Positions 32,641-43,380 of a stretch of 64,000 bases of DNA are shown in pieces. Within the stretch, counting starts at the first letter, position 1, and the number at the start of each line of letters is the position of its first letter. A program made the position numbers and the translations under genes. Under the pieces are notes generated by a model. That model ran no database searches and was not told where the DNA came from. It was given only the letters and a program-made list of their open reading frames with translations. The DNA is from Parietichytrium sp. I65-24A (Eukaryota > Sar > Bigyra > Thraustochytrida > Thraustochytriidae): contig BLSF01000003.1 in NCBI GenBank assembly GCA_012862575.1, positions 124,001 through 188,000 of the forward strand, read 5' to 3'.

Positions 32641-34501
32641 CTCGTCAATGTGTACTGAGTACCGCGCTCGAACGGAAGCAAGCACCTGTGCTCCCGCGCA
32701 AGAACGCTGCAAGAACGTTTTCCAGACAACTATCAACCGCACGCCGCCTACTTTTCAACCTCACAAGTCTCCCTGCTCTCCTGCTCTCCTGCTATTCTGC
32801 TATTCTGCTATTCTGCTCTGCTACAACTTGAAGGTCCTCTCTTTCCGTCTCCTGTTCTCCTCTTCGATTGTCTTTCGCTCCTTGCAATGACTGAGGGACC
32901 GCGACAAGTCACTCGCACTCGAGGACCTTTGTGGAGACTGTGTACTTGGTAGACGGAAAGCTTATGGCACTTGGCAAGTGCTTGGCATGCTTGGCCTTTG
33001 GCCAGTGTCCTCCTAAGCTCTTCTTCTATCTGTGCCTGTTTGTGTTTTGAGTGTTTTGTTGATTTGTTTTTGTTTCTGCGAAGACCATGCCTTGCCTCGC
33101 GCCGCCATGGCAAGCAATGCGACGAGTGCAAGAGTTGCGCTGTCGCCGAGGCCAAGTTGGCTGTCCATGGATCAGGATCAGGATCAGAGCATGAGAGTGA
33201 GAGTTCATCATGAAGGTGGTCGGTCGTCAATACCTGATTCTGAGTTCTGGACTGCCCTTTTGTTTTCCATTGAAATTGATCCATGGTTCACTGCGATGGT
33301 GAAGATGGTTCGTTTGCAAGTTGCTTGCTCTTACAATTGTCCGGACAAGATGAAATCGGAGCACGGCTTGAGATTGAGACTCCGCAGACTTCCAGGTGCT
33401 GATGATTCCAGACAGAGCTGCTCTTGAGCATCGCGCTTTTTAGAACAATCCACAATGCATTCTCTCGGCAAGCATCGTCCAAGACGCTTTCTTCGCGTCG
33501 AAACATGTCGAATCCGCGCGTTCGTCCATCCCATTCTGCCTTTCTTCTTTCGCGAACATGTCATCATAGATTACCATCTCGTTCAACTCGCCCATCATCC
33601 CACCAAGTTCCTTTCCCTCGTTCCTGAACATTCATCGAGTCCTTCGCCCAGCACGAGCAAGTTCCTTGTTCTCTTTAAGACCCAACATCCTACCACTACC
33701 TACTTAATAATGTTAACCATAGTGTCCATCACCCCTGCTTTAAAACATCAACCATAGCGCTAGCTTAAGCATGCTGCTAGTCAGTGCGGGTGCACACCTC
33801 CAAGCGTGAGACTGACAATGAGAGAGGTGAATGAGATGAGACAAAGTGCAAGTGAAAGCTTTGAAAGCGAAACAGAAGTGGAGAAGGTGGAGAATGGAGA
33901 GCGAAGAAAGAATAAAAGAAAACTTGGTGGACTGGTTGTTCATTGTACAAAGTTTGCGCAGTACTGAGTACTGAGCGCCACAGTGGAGTGACTACAAAAC
34001 TGAATTCTGTGTTTCTGTGTTCACTGAGTGAAAAATAAACTAGAGCTCTATCTTAGTAGAGTGCAGAGCTCCAAGGAGGACTCGCATTCACAACAATCAC
34101 TCAGACAGTGAGCAGCCAGCGTGCAATGCGTGTTGATGCGTGTTGGCTGGGAGAGCCAAAGTAGCTCAAGTGCTCACAGTCTGATCAGCACACAACTACT
34201 CAGTAAGTTACCTGGCACTCACATGGTGTGCAAGCGGCAAGTGAACGAAAGAGCGAGGGTACAGTGAGTAAGCTGTCTCAGGCCGGTGTTAGATGTGCAG
34301 CCGAACAGAATTCTCCTCTCTGACCTCTCTGAATGGGATCATGATGTTACATCTCAGAGCTCATGCAAGCCACAGCTTTGCCGATTTGGAGGAGTTGGAA
34401 GAGTTGGAGACCAGCGCGCAAAGCGCCCACACGTGCTCGAGTTGCGGCTGACCGGGTGAAGCAAGTGAAGGAGGTGGAGGCATAGGGGGAGGAGAGGAAG
34501 A
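32641..34501. other. 1.9 kb intergenic, no confident gene
   Basis: It starts with the SNARE gene promoter, including a CTGCTATT-type repeat at 32772-32821, and ends with the promoter of the small membrane-protein gene. A frame near 33100-33150 contains CDECKSC but no complete domain. AT content rises slightly around 33700-34050. No gene can be supported. Confidence 0.5.
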
Positions 34502-34986
34502 ATGTCGGCTGTGGACAGCGCCAAGCAGGCGGCGAATGCGGGGGCAACGACGGTGAAGAGGATGTTTCGCAACACGAGCGAGTTCGTTTCGGAGCTGACG
34601 CTCAAGCAGGCGCTTATTATCGCGGGAGGAGTGGTGTTTGTGGTGATCCTGTTCTCCAACTTGCTGATTGGATTCTGGCAAAAGTACCTGCCGAGCATGC
34701 TCATTACGCTGATCAAATTCATGATCTACGTCCTCATACCTTTTGTAGCCGCGAGCGGCATCGTGTTTGGGATGTGGCTCGAGCGGCGGTACGAAAAATA
34801 CGTAAGTTCTAAATCGCCATTTGGTGAATCGAGTCATTTGGGTAAAGAAACGAAACAAGAAGGAGCGACCCACCAAACTAAAACCTCTGAACTATCCTTG
34901 AACAACAGGATGACCTCCACGACTGGGTATCTGACAAAGTGGATCAGCTTTCCAGTGGCATCAGCTCAATCAAAAAGAAGATGTAA
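34502..34986 (+). CDS. Small two-helix membrane protein
   Basis: Two exons: 34502-34801 and 34909-34986 (107-nt intron, GTAAGT donor), 125 residues. Without splicing the frame runs on to 35260, but the spliced end is short, charged and amphipathic (DDLHDWVSDKVDQL ... IKKKM), which is more protein-like. Two hydrophobic helices are visible: ALIIAGGVVFVVILFSNLLI (about 37-59) and LITLIKFMIYVLIPFVAASG (about 66-90). The N-terminal 30 residues are polar and Ala/Thr-rich, and the C-terminal tail is lysine-rich (KKKM), perhaps cytosolic. I recognise no family. The convergent protease gene is 253 bp away. Confidence 0.6.
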
Positions 34987-35239
34987 AAGCTTTAAGATTT
35001 GGCATTTGTCGCGTGTGAATTATTCTCTATTTGCGCGGGCCGCGTTGCGGATGTGCATGTCAACACACAAAGCATCGCGCCCCGTCTTCCAGTCCTTGAG
35101 ACTGGCAGTCGTTTGTGCACAACTTTTGTCACATCACCCACTCTCTGAGTACAAGAGAAGCTGCTTCATGTCGCTCTCTACTTTTACCAAAATTAAAGAA
35201 AAAAAAAGGGGAAATGAGCAGACGTTGACCAAATCTTCA

Positions 35240-37912
35240 TCAGTAAAAGTCTGCCCGTGAAGGCGGGTCCTGCCTTCCACGGCGAAATATTCTGGGAGGG
35301 TGCAGCACCAGAAACACAATTGTCGCAACAACGGCCCCTGCGACGGAGCCCCCGATAGCCGCAGACCTTGCCTCAGGATCCTTGATTCCAAAATTCTGCG
35401 CAATAGAATCTATGTAGCCAGACGATGTGTCGTTAATTGTGTGCACTTCTTGGTCCAGCTGCGGCGGCCAAGGGCTCAGCTCCAGTTCGTCCGGGGTACA
35501 CTGATAATTAGGCTCTTGCAGACACTTATTGAGACAGTCCTGTGACGTAAAGTCAACTTGGCCAATAGTCATTTCATCAATGGTCACGTTCGCACAGAGG
35601 AATTCGCGTGGCAAAACGATATGATCCGGAATATCCTGGATGCCGCCGCTCACAGAGGCGAGGATGCGCGCCCTCTCGGGTAGTGAGTCGAACTGCACAT
35701 CGTCTTCGCTGTTGAGTTCAAGCCTGTAGGTTGTTTTAACATGATGATCCCAAATAAAGGTGTCATGCATTCGCATGCTGAAGGCATTAAACGGGTTTCT
35801 GTTGATGACAGACACGAAAGTGCCTTGAATCTTTATTCGACCGTACGTGTCCACGGGCTCGTGCGATGAGGGAGAAGGGTATACTTGCAACGTGGTGTGC
35901 ACACCCGTAGTCACATAGCAACTTATTTTGCAAGGAGCGAAAAACTCCAAAATGCCATACTCGAAGAATACGGTCTCGGCCTGATGAAGCCCGCATTTCA
36001 GTTGGGCATTGCTTTGCACTCTGAAGATGGACGTCAGGGAGGACGATACGTTCCCTGCGCCACTAAATCTCATCGTGCCACCGCTCTTGACGACGATCTC
36101 GCCAGTTGTCACAGTAAGCATGTTGTGGAAGGTGGTCGCAGTCTCTCCGTCTTCAGAGTCCAGTTGCCGCCCAGCAGATCTAGGCACAATCTCAATCTTA
36201 GCACCATCATCTACTCGGACGTAACCGAAGTCACAATATGGTCCCACTGTGAGTACGGTGCCGTGCCCAGTCACTAACAACATTGCATTCTCCGCAAAAG
36301 CCCACACTTGATCTTCTCTTAGGCAAATGGTGCTTGAGGTGGATATGTACATAGCGATATTGTCTTCAAAATTCTGCTGAGAGGAAGCCCATGGTTTCGC
36401 AGGATTTGGTGTATAAACTTTCTTGTCGGGGAACTGGGTAGTGTTCGAGATGAAGAAATAGCCATCCTCTGTTTGGGTGTCATCATGAGTCACCTTGGGA
36501 GTCGGAGACGCGGTCGGCCCCCGTGTTGTCGGCGATGCGGTAGGTGAGCGGGTCTTTTCGCCAAGATTGTACCCGTTCTTTTGAGCGGTCGCGCAAGTGC
36601 CACAACAGTTGCTTGGGGAGGAGTGATAGTCCATGTCGTCATCGTTGATGGAATTACAAATCGAACGCGCGACTCCGAGGCGGGACTTTTCGTGGTCGAA
36701 GATCATGTCAAAACCAGCCATTGTGATAGCGCCGATCACAAATCGGCTACCCCCACTCAGCAAGCCGACACAGTACGCGTTTTGAGCCGAGAGGAACATG
36801 TATGACGAGCTCGGCACGCAGATACGAACGGTATCCCCTTTCGACTCTGCGTTTTCGAATTCAAACTCGATGCTTGGAAAAGTCTCCAACCACTTCTTCA
36901 TGTCAGACTTTCCGTAGCCATCGGGAGGCGCAAAGCAGCCCACTGAATCCCGCTTGTCCATGCTTAAGGCGGAGGGAGGGTTGTGGATACCCACGCAATT
37001 TCCAGGCTTTGCGCAGAAGGCGTTCAGACGCTCCTTGATGGCAGAGTGAATGGTGCGGGGGACATATGTAAAAGTGGTTCCGCTATCCACGATCGGGATG
37101 GGGATGTTGCCTCCAGAGACTTTTTCGCCCCCCACGTACATGTCCAGCACCTTAACATTGTAAAATTCTCTAAACTCCATCGGAAGCCACTGAGGGGGCT
37201 CGAGATGCCTCGTTTCGTCAAACCCACCGACACCGAGTACGCCGACGGTGTTGGAGAGACAAAGCGAAAACATGTCCTTCTCTAGCTTGTGATGCTCGCG
37301 CAAATCCGCCAGCAATGTTCCGGAGTTCCCCGACATGCCAATGATGCCGTCTGCTTCTTGCTTCTGAAACGCCGACGCGAAGGAGTTGCAGCATCCAAAC
37401 TTGTGCCTGACACCCTCCTTCTTCACGTCGCAATCGTCCCCGAGACACATTGCGTCCATCACAAAATTGCCCCGATTGCACGACCCCTCCGAGTAGCACT
37501 GCGTGTACGTCGATGACAGCAGCTCGGCTGCGGGTGACATGGAGGTATCGAAATGATGATGGTCCCCACAGTTGCATCCTTTGCATGGCACCGCGATCGT
37601 ATAGCTCCCCGTATCTACAATCACACTAAACACTTGCGCCGGGTCCCCAATTTTCAGATCCGACCAATACACTCCATCAGGCTCGCGCTTTATCTCCGTA
37701 AGCTCTTTGAACCCTGCATTCTCCAGCATCCGCGACCGCTCTGCGTCGTGTCTTCGTCGCAGAGGGATCTCCAGAAATCCTTTCTCCAACTTTCGCCTTT
37801 GCGCCGACCCACCTTCCTCTCTGCTATCTACCATTCCCGCAGCCTGCTCTCCGCTGACCGCCATCGCCAACACCGCCGCAGCGGAGAGCGCCACGCACGT
37901 GCGGACCCGCAT
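35240..37912 (-). CDS. Membrane-anchored pepsin-like aspartyl protease with large ectodomain
   Basis: 890 residues from the ATG at 37912. Residues 1-22 are a signal peptide (MRVRTCVALSAAAVLAMAVS). The A1 peptidase domain has both catalytic motifs: DTGS at D100 and DSGT at D276, with Cys pairs between (CKGCNCGD, CNSFAS). After the protease a Ser/Pro/Thr hinge (SPTASPTTRGPTASPTP, near 480-500) leads to about 350 residues rich in short beta-like repeats (TVLTVG, VRVDDGAKIEIVP, GEIVVKSGGTMRFSGAG, GRIKIQGTFVSV), resembling a right-handed beta-helix. A single membrane helix near 849-870 (AGAVVATIVFLVL) is followed by a short basic cytosolic tail. I infer a cell-surface or endomembrane protease, type I topology. 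The domain after the hinge is inferred from repeat texture only. Confidence 0.88.
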   Translation of the reverse strand: MRVRTCVALSAAAVLAMAVSGEQAAGMVDSREEGGSAQRRKLEKGFLEIPLRRRHDAERSRMLENAGFKELTEIKREPDGVYWSDLKIGDPAQVFSVIVDTGSYTIAVPCKGCNCGDHHHFDTSMSPAAELLSSTYTQCYSEGSCNRGNFVMDAMCLGDDCDVKKEGVRHKFGCCNSFASAFQKQEADGIIGMSGNSGTLLADLREHHKLEKDMFSLCLSNTVGVLGVGGFDETRHLEPPQWLPMEFREFYNVKVLDMYVGGEKVSGGNIPIPIVDSGTTFTYVPRTIHSAIKERLNAFCAKPGNCVGIHNPPSALSMDKRDSVGCFAPPDGYGKSDMKKWLETFPSIEFEFENAESKGDTVRICVPSSSYMFLSAQNAYCVGLLSGGSRFVIGAITMAGFDMIFDHEKSRLGVARSICNSINDDDMDYHSSPSNCCGTCATAQKNGYNLGEKTRSPTASPTTRGPTASPTPKVTHDDTQTEDGYFFISNTTQFPDKKVYTPNPAKPWASSQQNFEDNIAMYISTSSTICLREDQVWAFAENAMLLVTGHGTVLTVGPYCDFGYVRVDDGAKIEIVPRSAGRQLDSEDGETATTFHNMLTVTTGEIVVKSGGTMRFSGAGNVSSSLTSIFRVQSNAQLKCGLHQAETVFFEYGILEFFAPCKISCYVTTGVHTTLQVYPSPSSHEPVDTYGRIKIQGTFVSVINRNPFNAFSMRMHDTFIWDHHVKTTYRLELNSEDDVQFDSLPERARILASVSGGIQDIPDHIVLPREFLCANVTIDEMTIGQVDFTSQDCLNKCLQEPNYQCTPDELELSPWPPQLDQEVHTINDTSSGYIDSIAQNFGIKDPEARSAAIGGSVAGAVVATIVFLVLHPPRIFRRGRQDPPSRADFY

Positions 37913-38578
37913 CACTGAGTGACTGAGTGAGTACCTTTTCGACCGTTTCTGAATTCTACAAAGCAAACCAAACGCCTGTGCGCAGGGATGCCTTCTGTCA
38001 GTCGCACCGAGGCCCTACGCCTGCGGTTAATTACACGCCTAGCAGTCACCTGCCTCTTTTGATGTTCGCTGTCGCGCACACTCACTCTCACTCCCACTAT
38101 CTCTCTCTCTCTCTCTCACTCACTCTTCGCGTTCACTCACTCACTCACTCACAAATGGCTTTGCCCTTTCACTCACCGACACATTCACTCACTCCCTTCG
38201 CTAGAGGCCAGCGTAGTCTGGACGTAAGAGTGCGAAGGGATCGAGCGTGTGGCAGATATGGCTACCGTATTTGGTAGATGTGTCTCGTGGGGATGGGTGG
38301 GGATGCTAGAGTTTAAAGGAGGCCGTTGCAGTAAGAATCGGGTTGGAAAGGTGATATGAAAGCTCTAGTTATAGGGAGAAGCTCTGTCAGACTAGCCAGC
38401 AGCGGTCACTGTTAGCCGGCATCTGCAATGATATGATTGCAAGTGAGAGAATAGAAGCAAGTGTGAATTTGTAAAGATTTTTTGTGAAAAAGGTGAGTAG
38501 GGTGTGAGATACGCAAGAAGAATTTTTGAGTAGCGGCGAGAAAAAAAAAACTGAATATCAACAACGGGTCAGCACAGC
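37913..38578. repeat. Intergenic between protease and H15-SWIB genes
   Basis: The left part is the protease promoter or leader, with CT and CTCA tracts at about 38100-38152. The right part should hold the H15-SWIB 3'UTR. No gene is seen. Confidence 0.55.
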
Positions 38579-39802
38579 TTAGTGGTATCGAAGATTCTCA
38601 TTGTCGTCGTCACGGTCGCCGTCTCCCTGGTAATGGACGCCACCACCTTCGTAATACTGCTGCTGCTGCTGCAGGCCGTCTCCACTGGATTCTGCTGGCT
38701 GCGAAAGGTGCGGCGAAAGCATGCGGTTCATATCAAACATACCAATCTTCTCGCTGCGAAAGATGTGCCTGAAGGCATCGTCACAAATGATTTCCTTCTT
38801 GTTGTTCGGGTTCTGCAAGCCACGCTCTTTAATGTACTCCCAAAGCCTTTTAACAACGTCTGTTCTTCCCATGGTGTGAGCCCCGCACACCGCTGCAAGT
38901 TCTTGAGACAAGGCAAGAGGTTTGCTGAGACCACCTGCACCACGCTTGCGTGGAGGGCCTTCCTTCTTCTTGTTCTTCTTCTTCTTTTTTTTCTTCTCCT
39001 CCTTGACCTGCCCAGCAGCCTGTCCCTGCATAGCGGCAGCTTCTTGCTGCATGCCATGTGCACCTGCCGCATGGTGACCCATGGCGTTTCCGGCTCCAGG
39101 TGGGAAGTACCCCTGCTGCACGAATGGCATGTTGGCGTATTGACCCATTGGGAACTGCTGGTGCATGTTGAACTGCTGCTGTTGCTGCGGGTGGCCCTGC
39201 TGATGGTGCGCGCCGCCCTGCTGGTGCTGAGGATGGCCGCCGTGTTGTCCCATCTGTTGCTGGGCATGCGCACCGTACATTCCAGCGCGCATATCGGGGG
39301 CTTGGGTCTGGCTGAGTTTGTATGAGTTCTTGTCTTGCGTAAAAAGTCCTTGCTGCACACCTTGCTTGACAGCTTTGCTCACTGCGGTCTTGTTCGCAGC
39401 GTCGTTGAAGTCAATGTGGTACTTTTCCGTGATGCACTTTTTGATCGCTTGCAGGGAGGCGCCCTTGCGGCTTCCGAGCGAGCCAATGGCCTGGGTCACC
39501 ATATCTAACATACTCGGCTGACCACCTGCGGGCTGCTGTTGCTGCAGAGCCTGCATGTTTGGCTGTTGCATGCCATGCTGGAACCCGCCCTGCATGACCT
39601 GTGGCATCCCCGCCATGTGCTGCATGCCCGGCTGCATGTGCTGCATGTACGGGTCTATGCCTCCGAGCAGGTTCGCGTTCAACATCTGATGCTGCTGTTG
39701 TTGCTGCTGCTGCTGCTGCGGCATCATCCCCTGTTGCTGCTGCTGCGGCGCCATTCCTGCTGCCGTCTTTTTCTTCCTGCCGCGCTTCGCACCGGTCGAC
39801 AT
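38579..39802 (-). CDS. Linker-histone-fold (H15) plus SWIB domain protein
   Basis: 407 residues from the first ATG at 39802 (the frame is open to a GTG at 39859). The N-terminus is basic (KRGRKKK), followed by poly-Gln/Met-rich sequence. Residues about 95-167 are an H1/H5 globular-type winged helix: PSMLDMVTQAIGSLGSRKGA, SLQAIKKCI and a VKQGVQQGLF-type helix. A Gln/His-rich linker and a lysine run follow (K8-type, before PPRKRGAGG). Residues about 291-367 are SWIB/MDM2: LSKPLALSQELAAVCG, VVKRLWEYIKERGLQNP and EIICDDAFRHIF. SWIB domains occur in SWI/SNF subunits and in organelle proteins; with H15 this suggests a nuclear chromatin factor that binds DNA. CTG/CAG repeats encode the Gln tracts. 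Confidence 0.87.
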   Translation of the reverse strand: MSTGAKRGRKKKTAAGMAPQQQQQGMMPQQQQQQQQQHQMLNANLLGGIDPYMQHMQPGMQHMAGMPQVMQGGFQHGMQQPNMQALQQQQPAGGQPSMLDMVTQAIGSLGSRKGASLQAIKKCITEKYHIDFNDAANKTAVSKAVKQGVQQGLFTQDKNSYKLSQTQAPDMRAGMYGAHAQQQMGQHGGHPQHQQGGAHHQQGHPQQQQQFNMHQQFPMGQYANMPFVQQGYFPPGAGNAMGHHAAGAHGMQQEAAAMQGQAAGQVKEEKKKKKKKNKKKEGPPRKRGAGGLSKPLALSQELAAVCGAHTMGRTDVVKRLWEYIKERGLQNPNNKKEIICDDAFRHIFRSEKIGMFDMNRMLSPHLSQPAESSGDGLQQQQQYYEGGGVHYQGDGDRDDDNENLRYH

Positions 39803-41214
39803 CTTGCCGTCCGCTCTCGTACCCGTTTTCGCTGCCTTCCGAGCAAACGCTCCCAACACTCACCACTCAACAACTCAATCACACTAAGTCGGCAGTCGAC
39901 TGTGAGTTCAAGGTCTCAAGTGTCTCAAGGTCTTGTCTGCCTCCTCCGCTCTTTGCTCCTCGGGTATGTAACCCTTTTGCACCTATGTATCCGCCTTGGC
40001 AGATGGCAGATTTTTTCCCCCCCTCCGCGGAACGAAGAGAATGAGGTATGCCTTTCACTCGAGTCTCCTCTCTCTCTCTGTTTCTCTCTCTCAATGTCTC
40101 TGCTGCGTGTGATTCTCTCTCTCTCTCTCTCTCTCAGTCACTCCTTTTGCGGTCTCTCTTTCTCAATTTCTCAATGCGAGTCGAGTTGGGCTCTTCTTCA
40201 CTCTCTCTTTGTCTCTTTATTTTTTTTTCCCCTGTGCCAGGTGTTCCGGTCGTTCGTTGATGGGATTTTTCCCCTTGGCCCGCGTGAAAGGGGCGTTTTT
40301 TTCCCCTGCGGCAGGTGCGGTGAGGAGGCCTATGTGTAGGTAGGCGTGGTTAAGAGGAAAGGAGGATGAATCCCCCTCTGAAAAACAAGCTGGCGGGCTT
40401 CAGAGGATGCCTTCGCACTGCCTCCCAAGAGTTGTCTCTCTCAGTGCGATGGAATGAGAGATGACAGATGGCAGATGGCAGATGACAGAGGGCGGCGGTT
40501 GTTGTTTTTGCCTCTCGTGTTAGTGGTCTGTCTTTGGAATGCTTCTCTCTCTCTATCTCTCTCTTGCTCTCTGTGGCTCTTGTATGGGTGGACTCTCTCT
40601 TTCTCTCTCTCTCTGTGTGATGGATGGGGAATGGATGGATGGGTGTGCGGCTCTCTCTCACTCCCTTCCTCTCTCTTTCTCTCTCTCTCCTCTGCGCCCC
40701 TCTCTGCGCCTCTCAGTTAGGAGACTGCTCCCACACTCTGGTTGTCTTCTCTCTCAGCCCCCTGCTTCCTTCCCTCCTTATCTTTCCTTCCCCTCTCTTT
40801 ATCTAACACTAGCGGGACTGGTAAAGTGACTCCTCCTTTTCATTCTCAGAAAAGCATCTCAGTATGGTTTATACTATCTGTATCGGTATGGCGCTGGGAA
40901 GGTGGGGGGCTTGTGGCTGACATTGTTGTGAGTCTACTCTCCTGGACAATTAAGGGTTCTATAGTCTTTACTACAGCAAGTGAAATTGTCCAACGTCGCT
41001 GGAGTCAATGTCGACAGTTCATTTTGGAGAAGCTCCGCACTCTTACTGATCGAAGGCGATATCCTACATATCGGGTAATAACAACAGGGATAATAGTGTA
41101 TAAGTTCTGAATAAGAACGGACGCAGGTGGCAATTCAGAGAGTTCTTCGCCGAGCGGGGAGGCGAACGGTGGTGGCCACCTCACGGAAGAACCTAGGCGT
41201 TGTCTAGGGGGGAG

Positions 41215-41250
41215 ATGTCGGCGCCTGTCGTAAACTCTTTCTCCGAGAGG
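41215..41250 (+). mobile_element. Possible LTR retrotransposon 3' end (polypurine tract and LTR start)
   Basis: A polypurine run (GGGGGGAGA) is followed directly by TGTCGGCGCC, the arrangement at the 3' end of copia and gypsy elements. Frames upstream carry only faint RNase-H-like similarity, and no second LTR or target-site duplication was found. Treat it as a decayed fragment at most. Confidence 0.22.
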
Positions 41251-42229
41251 CTGGCCGAGTACTACTGGGTTAACTAATCATTCCTAATGTTCATCGCACC
41301 CTGCTTGGCTGACTGAAGTCAACTTGCAAGTTTGACAACATCTAGGCTCACTCACTCAAAATAATAATGAATTATTCTCAAATGGTAGTTGTAGATCTTT
41401 CTAGGACTTCATTCTCCTCGGTGACTAGCCCTGGTATACCATATTCACTAGTGAGTGAGTACCAGTGTATATGGTATATGAGGCTCATGGCACATCTGGA
41501 ATCAAATTAGAGGCGATTGGATTTTGTCGAGACTCTGACCACTCTTATTAATAGCAGTATTTATTCAACTAAGAGTGATAAATAATAAATATCTATTGTC
41601 ACTAGGACCGGGAGAAAGGCCGGACGCTTGAATGGAAAGCAACTCATAATCCTTGGTAGCTCCTATACTGATATTATAAGCTATTGGGATATTCATCTAG
41701 TCAATCATCCTACCACTAGGAGGAGCTATGAGATCTTGGAAACTCAGCGAATAGGACACATCTGCGCAGTGATGCACCTGCTCTCAAGAGCATTTGAAAA
41801 GCTTTCAAGTCTAAAGATCCGAAGTGAATATTCGTCACTCATCAGATATGGTACAATTGAGCTTTGATTATGCAATGACGTAATCATTTTGATTGCGGTT
41901 GTTGCCTTTGGAACAATGCTTGTTCTTTTTTCCCTGCAAGTTTTTTTCCCCCTGACCAAAGTCCGTAACAGTGTAGAAAAAATCGCAAGTTGAGATTTTT
42001 CGATGCCCCTCGAAACCCCTGGAGGGGATTCTGCAGAGGGGACGGGGGTAGTGGGCAGTTTCCTGCATATTGTGAAGCCTAATATAGGCTGTCATATCTT
42101 ATAGCTTCTGTGCGTCAGACTCTTGTCTATTTGCCGACGGCCCCCCCTTCTCGGCGAAACCCAAGCTAAATCTGGGGGTTTATGCTGAGCGTTTCACCGA
42201 TGTGTGGGGGCAGTGTACTAGTTAGTACT

Positions 42230-42920
42230 GGGCACTTTTATTTCAAGTTTGTATGTGCCATTTTTTAAACTTTTTTGAAAAATTTCTTGATAATTATTTT
42301 TCCATTTCACTCACCTTTTTTGAAGCTTTTGATTCTCACGTTTTTCAGTTCAGGAAAAAAAAAAGTTAAAAACTTCACAGAGACAGAGACAGAAGACCTC
42401 TCAAATGTCTTAGGCCGCTGATAGTCTTTTTACTGGTTTGAAATTTTTGATCGGTTAGAGGCTAGGCGGAAAAAAAAAGAAATTTTTTCCCCCCTCGACA
42501 GAATAGCGTTAATTAGGGAGTTCTATTCCAAAGACATTTCGTTCCCAACAACTTTTTTTTTCTTTTTTTAGTAACAAACTCGCAGTCAATTAAAAAAAAA
42601 TTAAAAAAATCAAAATTTTGAATTGCACAGGGAGCCAAAATTGCAGGAAGTGAAGGCCCTCGTCTTTGGAGTTTAAAGATTTTTTTAAAAATTTTCATGT
42701 TGATGTTTTGCACATCTAGAACCCAAATATATCTCTATTTTTTTCCCCTCGTTAAGACTACATTATGGTATAGTATAACGACGCGCTTTATGAATTATCG
42801 TACTAGTATTTTTTTTGCAAAATTTCCAAAAAATTCCTCTGAGAGTACTGTACTGTGGTGAAAATTCAAATTGATACATTTCTGAGAAGAATGAAAATTC
42901 AAAATTCAAAATTCAAATTT
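42230..42920. other. AT-rich block in a gene-poor region
   Basis: About 700 bp with long T and A homopolymers and much lower GC than the flanking genes. It has no coding capacity. It could be an origin, a matrix-attachment or centromere-like element, or just decayed DNA. Nothing here decides between these. Confidence 0.45.
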
Positions 42921-43380
42921 TTCTTCACTGTGAGAACTGTGAGTGTGCAGTGAGTTTGGGTTGTTAGTCCATAATACTCGTTCTTGTTCTTGAGAATGTT
43001 ATCCCAAATTGACACCAAGACACCCTTGAAGATGGAGCAATCGAAAGAACGGTTCTGAATTTGGGCAAGACTTCGGCCCGGGAGTGAGCTGTGAGCTGTG
43101 TTATGCAAGCACAGAATTTGGAGCTGCATCGCGCTTGCGCAGATTGAGTCCGAGTTATCTCAATCTTCAGTGAACGGGCAAGTAGATGAAAGGCCCTGCG
43201 GCCATTTCCGCGTTCAATCTGACCCCGGGTTCTGCCGGTGAATAATCGTCAACAGAAAAGATGGAGGAGTGGCCAAGACGATCAGGAACACAATTTAATT
43301 TCAGTACTACTTAAAAAGTCACTTGAGCATGAGCATCGATCACAGCAAAGCAAGCAAAAGGCGGCCTCGATCGGCCGAGA

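Larger units (their letters stand above)
39803..43380. other. 3.6 kb gene-poor region with CT tracts, possible retroelement end and AT-rich core
   Basis: Positions 40060-40800 are packed with CT-rich simple sequence (for example 40110-40135 and 40540-40620). Around 40900-41110 a frame resembles a decayed copia-type RNase H end (LSWTIKGSIVFTTASEI), followed at 41217-41225 by a G-rich tract and TGTCGG. Positions 42230-42920 are strikingly AT-rich with long A and T runs. An ATTCAAA repeat follows at 42893-42917. No intact gene is supported. Confidence 0.5.

Noticed and set aside
32640-32742. GTG start for the SNARE protein, 34 residues longer
   Set aside because: The first ATG at 32640 keeps all domains; GTG starts are not expected in a nuclear gene.
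33090-33213. CDECKSC as a CXXC zinc finger
   Set aside because: Only half the cysteine pattern is present and there is no flanking domain or good start.
34361-34876. 171-codon minus-strand frame
   Set aside because: Antisense to the small membrane-protein gene, no similarity.
38582-40339. Long plus-strand frames over the H15-SWIB gene and downstream CT tracts
   Set aside because: They arise from CTG/CAG and CT repeats read antisense, giving Leu/Ser-rich nonsense.
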